Assembly (NCBI GenBank): GCA_009773375.1
Contig: WRPH01000006.1
Location: forward strand, 124,001-188,000
Reading direction: 5' to 3'
Origin: Paracoccaceae bacterium
Lineage (GTDB): Bacteria > Pseudomonadota > Alphaproteobacteria > Rhodobacterales > Rhodobacteraceae
Length of the DNA stretch: 64,000 bases
Shown: positions 63,501 to 64,000 of the stretch, piece after piece
Layout: each line of letters opens with the position of its first letter
Numbering within the stretch: position 1 is the stretch's first letter
Notes under the pieces: generated by a model
What the model was told of the DNA's origin: nothing
Database searches by the model: none
The model's input: the letters and a program-made list of their open reading frames with translations, nothing else
Position numbers and translations under genes: made by a program

Positions 63501-64000
63501 GGGGCCAGCAACGACCGCCGCAGATTATCCAGCATTTTCCACAGCCCCACCGCCGGAATGCCGCCAACCGACGGCCTGAACCCGAAAATCCACGGCAGCA
63601 ACTGCCAGTCACCCCGCGCCCAGCGGTGCTGCCGGGCGGCGTCCACGTCATGGCGGGCCGGAAAATCCTCAACCACCTGAATGTCCGAGGCAAGGCCCGC
63701 CCGCGCGAAAACGCCTTCAAACAGATCATGGCTGAGCAGGGTGTTTTCCGGCACCCGCCCTGCCAGTGCCGCCGCAAAGGCGTCAACGTCATAGATGCCC
63801 TTTCCGGTGAAAGAGCCTTCGTCAAACAGATCCTGGTAGACATCGGAACTGGCCGCCGCATAGGGGGCGATGCCGCCGGGGCTGGAGAACACCTGCTGGT
63901 AGATCGACCCGTCCTGCGCCATCGGCAGGCTGGGGGTAACGCGCGGCTGCAAGATGCCATAGCCTTTGATGACGCGCTGGGTGGCCGGATCAAACTGCGC
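57593..64000 (-). CDS. ndvB: cyclic beta-1,2-glucan synthase, C-terminal 2100 residues (5' end outside)
   Basis: The frame is open to the right edge, so the start lies outside; the full protein is usually near 2,800 residues. The visible part begins in the GT84 glycosyltransferase domain (QPRVTPSLPMAQDGSIYQQ, DVYQDLFDEGSFTGKGIYD, RQHRWARGDWQLLPWIFG), then has transmembrane helices (LAPLAVLTLLLGWTM, TVAVVAMLMLPYLMALPF and one further pair), a glucoamylase-like region (RRTWRYFETFVTEADNFLPPDN), and two GH94-type beta-sandwich units ending in the phosphorylase barrel (EGDVQHWWLPHSGQG; catalytic Asp in GTGDWNDGMNRVG). It makes and sizes periplasmic cyclic glucans for osmoadaptation and host interaction. 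Confidence 0.95.
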   Translation of the reverse strand, partial: AQFDPATQRVIKGYGILQPRVTPSLPMAQDGSIYQQVFSSPGGIAPYAAASSDVYQDLFDEGSFTGKGIYDVDAFAAALAGRVPENTLLSHDLFEGVFARAGLASDIQVVEDFPARHDVDAARQHRWARGDWQLLPWIFGFRPSVGGIPAVGLWKMLDNLRRSLLAPLAVLTLLLGWTMPQAAGWTVAVVAMLMLPYLMALPFAVLPGRAGITSRSHLEALWSDARLAGARVGLNLILLADTAWSMLDAVVRSLFRLRSRRHMLEWKTAAHAGSGALPSMARQYLRHAGGLFLGLGACALAYALRPESLSVVLPFAVMWLAAPAIARAISVPRQPAAQQSLTSADTRTLRLIARRTWRYFETFVTEADNFLPPDNFQEIPQPVVARRTSPTNIGLYLLSVTAAHDMGWISQANAATRLEQTLHTMQRMPRHRGHLYNWHDTSDLRVLDPAYVSSVDSGNLAGHLIAVAQACEAWAAAAVTEPQGLQDALALAQEALLADPAPGLSEVLAQLSKRVTEALIAQARVLADTLPQASEAAFWTRALIASHDTALAPPGQLQAVAAMARSFALAMDFRFLLHPEKKLLSIGFTVSTNTLDQNCYDLLASEARLASLFAISKADVETRHWFRLGRAATPIGAGSALISWSGSMFEYLMPALVMRAPAGSVLDQTSRRVVQRQRDYAEGLSQPWGISESAFNARDLEMTYQYSNFGVPGLGLKRGLAEDRVIAPYATALAAMVEPKAAVQNFAALAALGAQSRYGFYEALDFTASRLPENGTCAIVRSYMAHHQGMTITALANVLQAGRLRARFHAEPMIKAVELLLQERVPRDASVASPHAADVQVSPVEQSETVVFRRFDAPANLWPTAHVLSNGSYSVMLTPTGGGFSRWNDLAVTRWRSDSTQAAYGSYLYLRDVKSGAAWSGAVQPLGRAPGHTAVFCDHHAAFTHHAAQLITHTEIVVSGEDDAEARRVTLTNTGRHPREVDVTSYVELVLAPLASDLSHPAFSKMFVVTDFLPELGVLIATRRRRAPSDPEVWAAHIAVVEGVETAPLQHESDRARFIGRGQSMATAAMAEAPLSGTTGTVLDPIFSLRRRVQIPPGGRARITFWTMVADRSDALLDLVDRHRDASAFDRAATLSWTQSQVQLRHHGMAPGDAADFQRLGGMLIRNDARLRASPARIAAGDGPQSRLWALGISGDLPLVLFIITDAEDSPRLREILAAQAYWRMRQVAVDVVILNDRASSYVQDLQIAIETAVRAAKAPGQLDAQGATYTLRSDLMPPEARDMLLAAADVILHASRGRIGAQLDALPVTAPPRLARLPIRAMQQPAHAASVQPSLEFFNGLGGFANQGCDYAITLQNGQTTPAPWINVIANPSFGFGVSADGSGSVWSENSRENQLTPWSNDPVIDPAGEAIYLHDLDSQQIWTPTALPIRGLGQYRCRHGFGYSVFDHSAQQISAEMLQFVPMDAPVKVTRLRLHNQSDRTRRLSVTAYAEWVLGTSRSATAGKIITAVDAETGAVLAQNPRAMAFADRTAFADFGADLASLTCDRTEFLGPDGKMSAPAGLTHAPLSGRHGPALDACAALQRQIVLAPGETVDLHFLLGQAASADAAVALIKATRARDTDAMLAEVTAHWTALLTEVQIQTPDRAMDIMLNGWLLYQTLSCRIWARAGFYQASGAYGFRDQLQDSMALTALRPALTRAHLLRAASRQFPEGDVQHWWLPHSGQGVRTRISDDRVWLAYATATYVQVSGDVSVFDEPLRFLEGPVLRPGAHDDFFLPQISDQAASLFDHCALALDQAIALTGSNGLPLIGTGDWNDGMNRVGEAGQGSSVWLGWFLITTLRAMVPHAQARDPARAALWLAHADRVAQAIERTAWDGAWYQRGSYDDGTRLGSAASMECQIDSIAQSWAVLSGAADPARAAAAMESLTARLIRPDAGLALLFTPPFDQSVKDPGYIKGYPPGLRENGGQYSHAAMWTILAKARLGDGDGAQALFALINPINHALTPQAAMRYKVEPYVIAADVYSTAPHEGRGGWTWYTGSAAWMYRAGIEGLLGLTRAGDNLIFDPCFPKAWPQISASLGQAAARCDITIRNPNQTGHGVAAAFLNGAAMPVVDGKLTLLKTAVQGQLEILLV

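Overview
The window looks like chromosomal DNA from a heterotrophic alphaproteobacterium of the Rhodobacteraceae type. This rests on the high GC content, the tightly overlapping ATGA-style operons, the gene repertoire (TAT-exported polyamine-type binding protein, DgcA-like flavoprotein, homoprotocatechuate cluster, cyclic beta-glucan synthase) and two intergenic elements starting TTCATCT that lead into G-rich hairpins. I see no rRNA, tRNA, CRISPR array, phage or intact insertion sequence. Almost all of the window is catabolic and transport capacity, arranged as back-to-back operons, each with its own regulator.

Layout. 0-3.1 kb (minus): an outer-membrane beta-barrel-like protein, an ECF sigma factor, an anti-sigma factor and the first codons of an exported protein. 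3.4-4.6 kb: an RTX-type calcium-binding protein. 4.6-9.4 kb (minus): a spermidine/putrescine-type ABC importer plus an SDR dehydrogenase, with a divergent LuxR regulator. 10.4-11.7 kb: a CorA channel with an MgtE-N-like front end. 11.7-17 kb: an IclR regulator, an Idh/MocA oxidoreductase, two MaoC-fold proteins, a solute-binding-protein homologue without a leader, and a class III CoA-transferase. 17-25.7 kb (plus): a CUT1 sugar ABC importer followed without a break by an enolase-superfamily dehydratase, a sugar mutarotase, an RraA-family protein, a split UxaA dehydratase and an amidohydrolase lactonase. This forms a complete-looking sugar-acid route.

25.7-31.6 kb: a minus-strand operon of a PF06684 protein, an alpha/beta hydrolase, a flavin reductase with an extra Nudix-like domain, a luciferase-like monooxygenase and an aldehyde dehydrogenase, controlled by a divergent FadR-type GntR. 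Its composition resembles the Rut pyrimidine ring-opening pathway. 31.6-35.8 kb: an RND efflux pump and its adaptor. 36.1-38.4 kb: 5-oxoprolinase PxpABC. 38.4-44.2 kb: hpaR and hpaFEDGHI, the meta-cleavage pathway for homoprotocatechuate, without the 4-hydroxyphenylacetate hydroxylase. 44.2-50.6 kb: an amino-sugar operon (two SIS proteins, a ROK kinase, KbaZ, NagA) with a divergent UTRA-type GntR.

50.6-57.2 kb: a TetR regulator, a DgcA-like flavoprotein, a class I glutamine amidotransferase, a cytochrome P450, a glutamine-synthetase-like ligase and a 2Fe-2S ferredoxin. I read this set as a possible gamma-glutamyl-amide route for an unknown amine, and it is the strongest candidate here for an undescribed system. 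57.6-64 kb: the 3' part of a cyclic beta-1,2-glucan synthase gene that runs off the window.

Starts have been moved inward from the longest reading frame wherever a ribosome-binding site, a signal peptide or an operon junction favoured a later codon; each case is stated in its entry.
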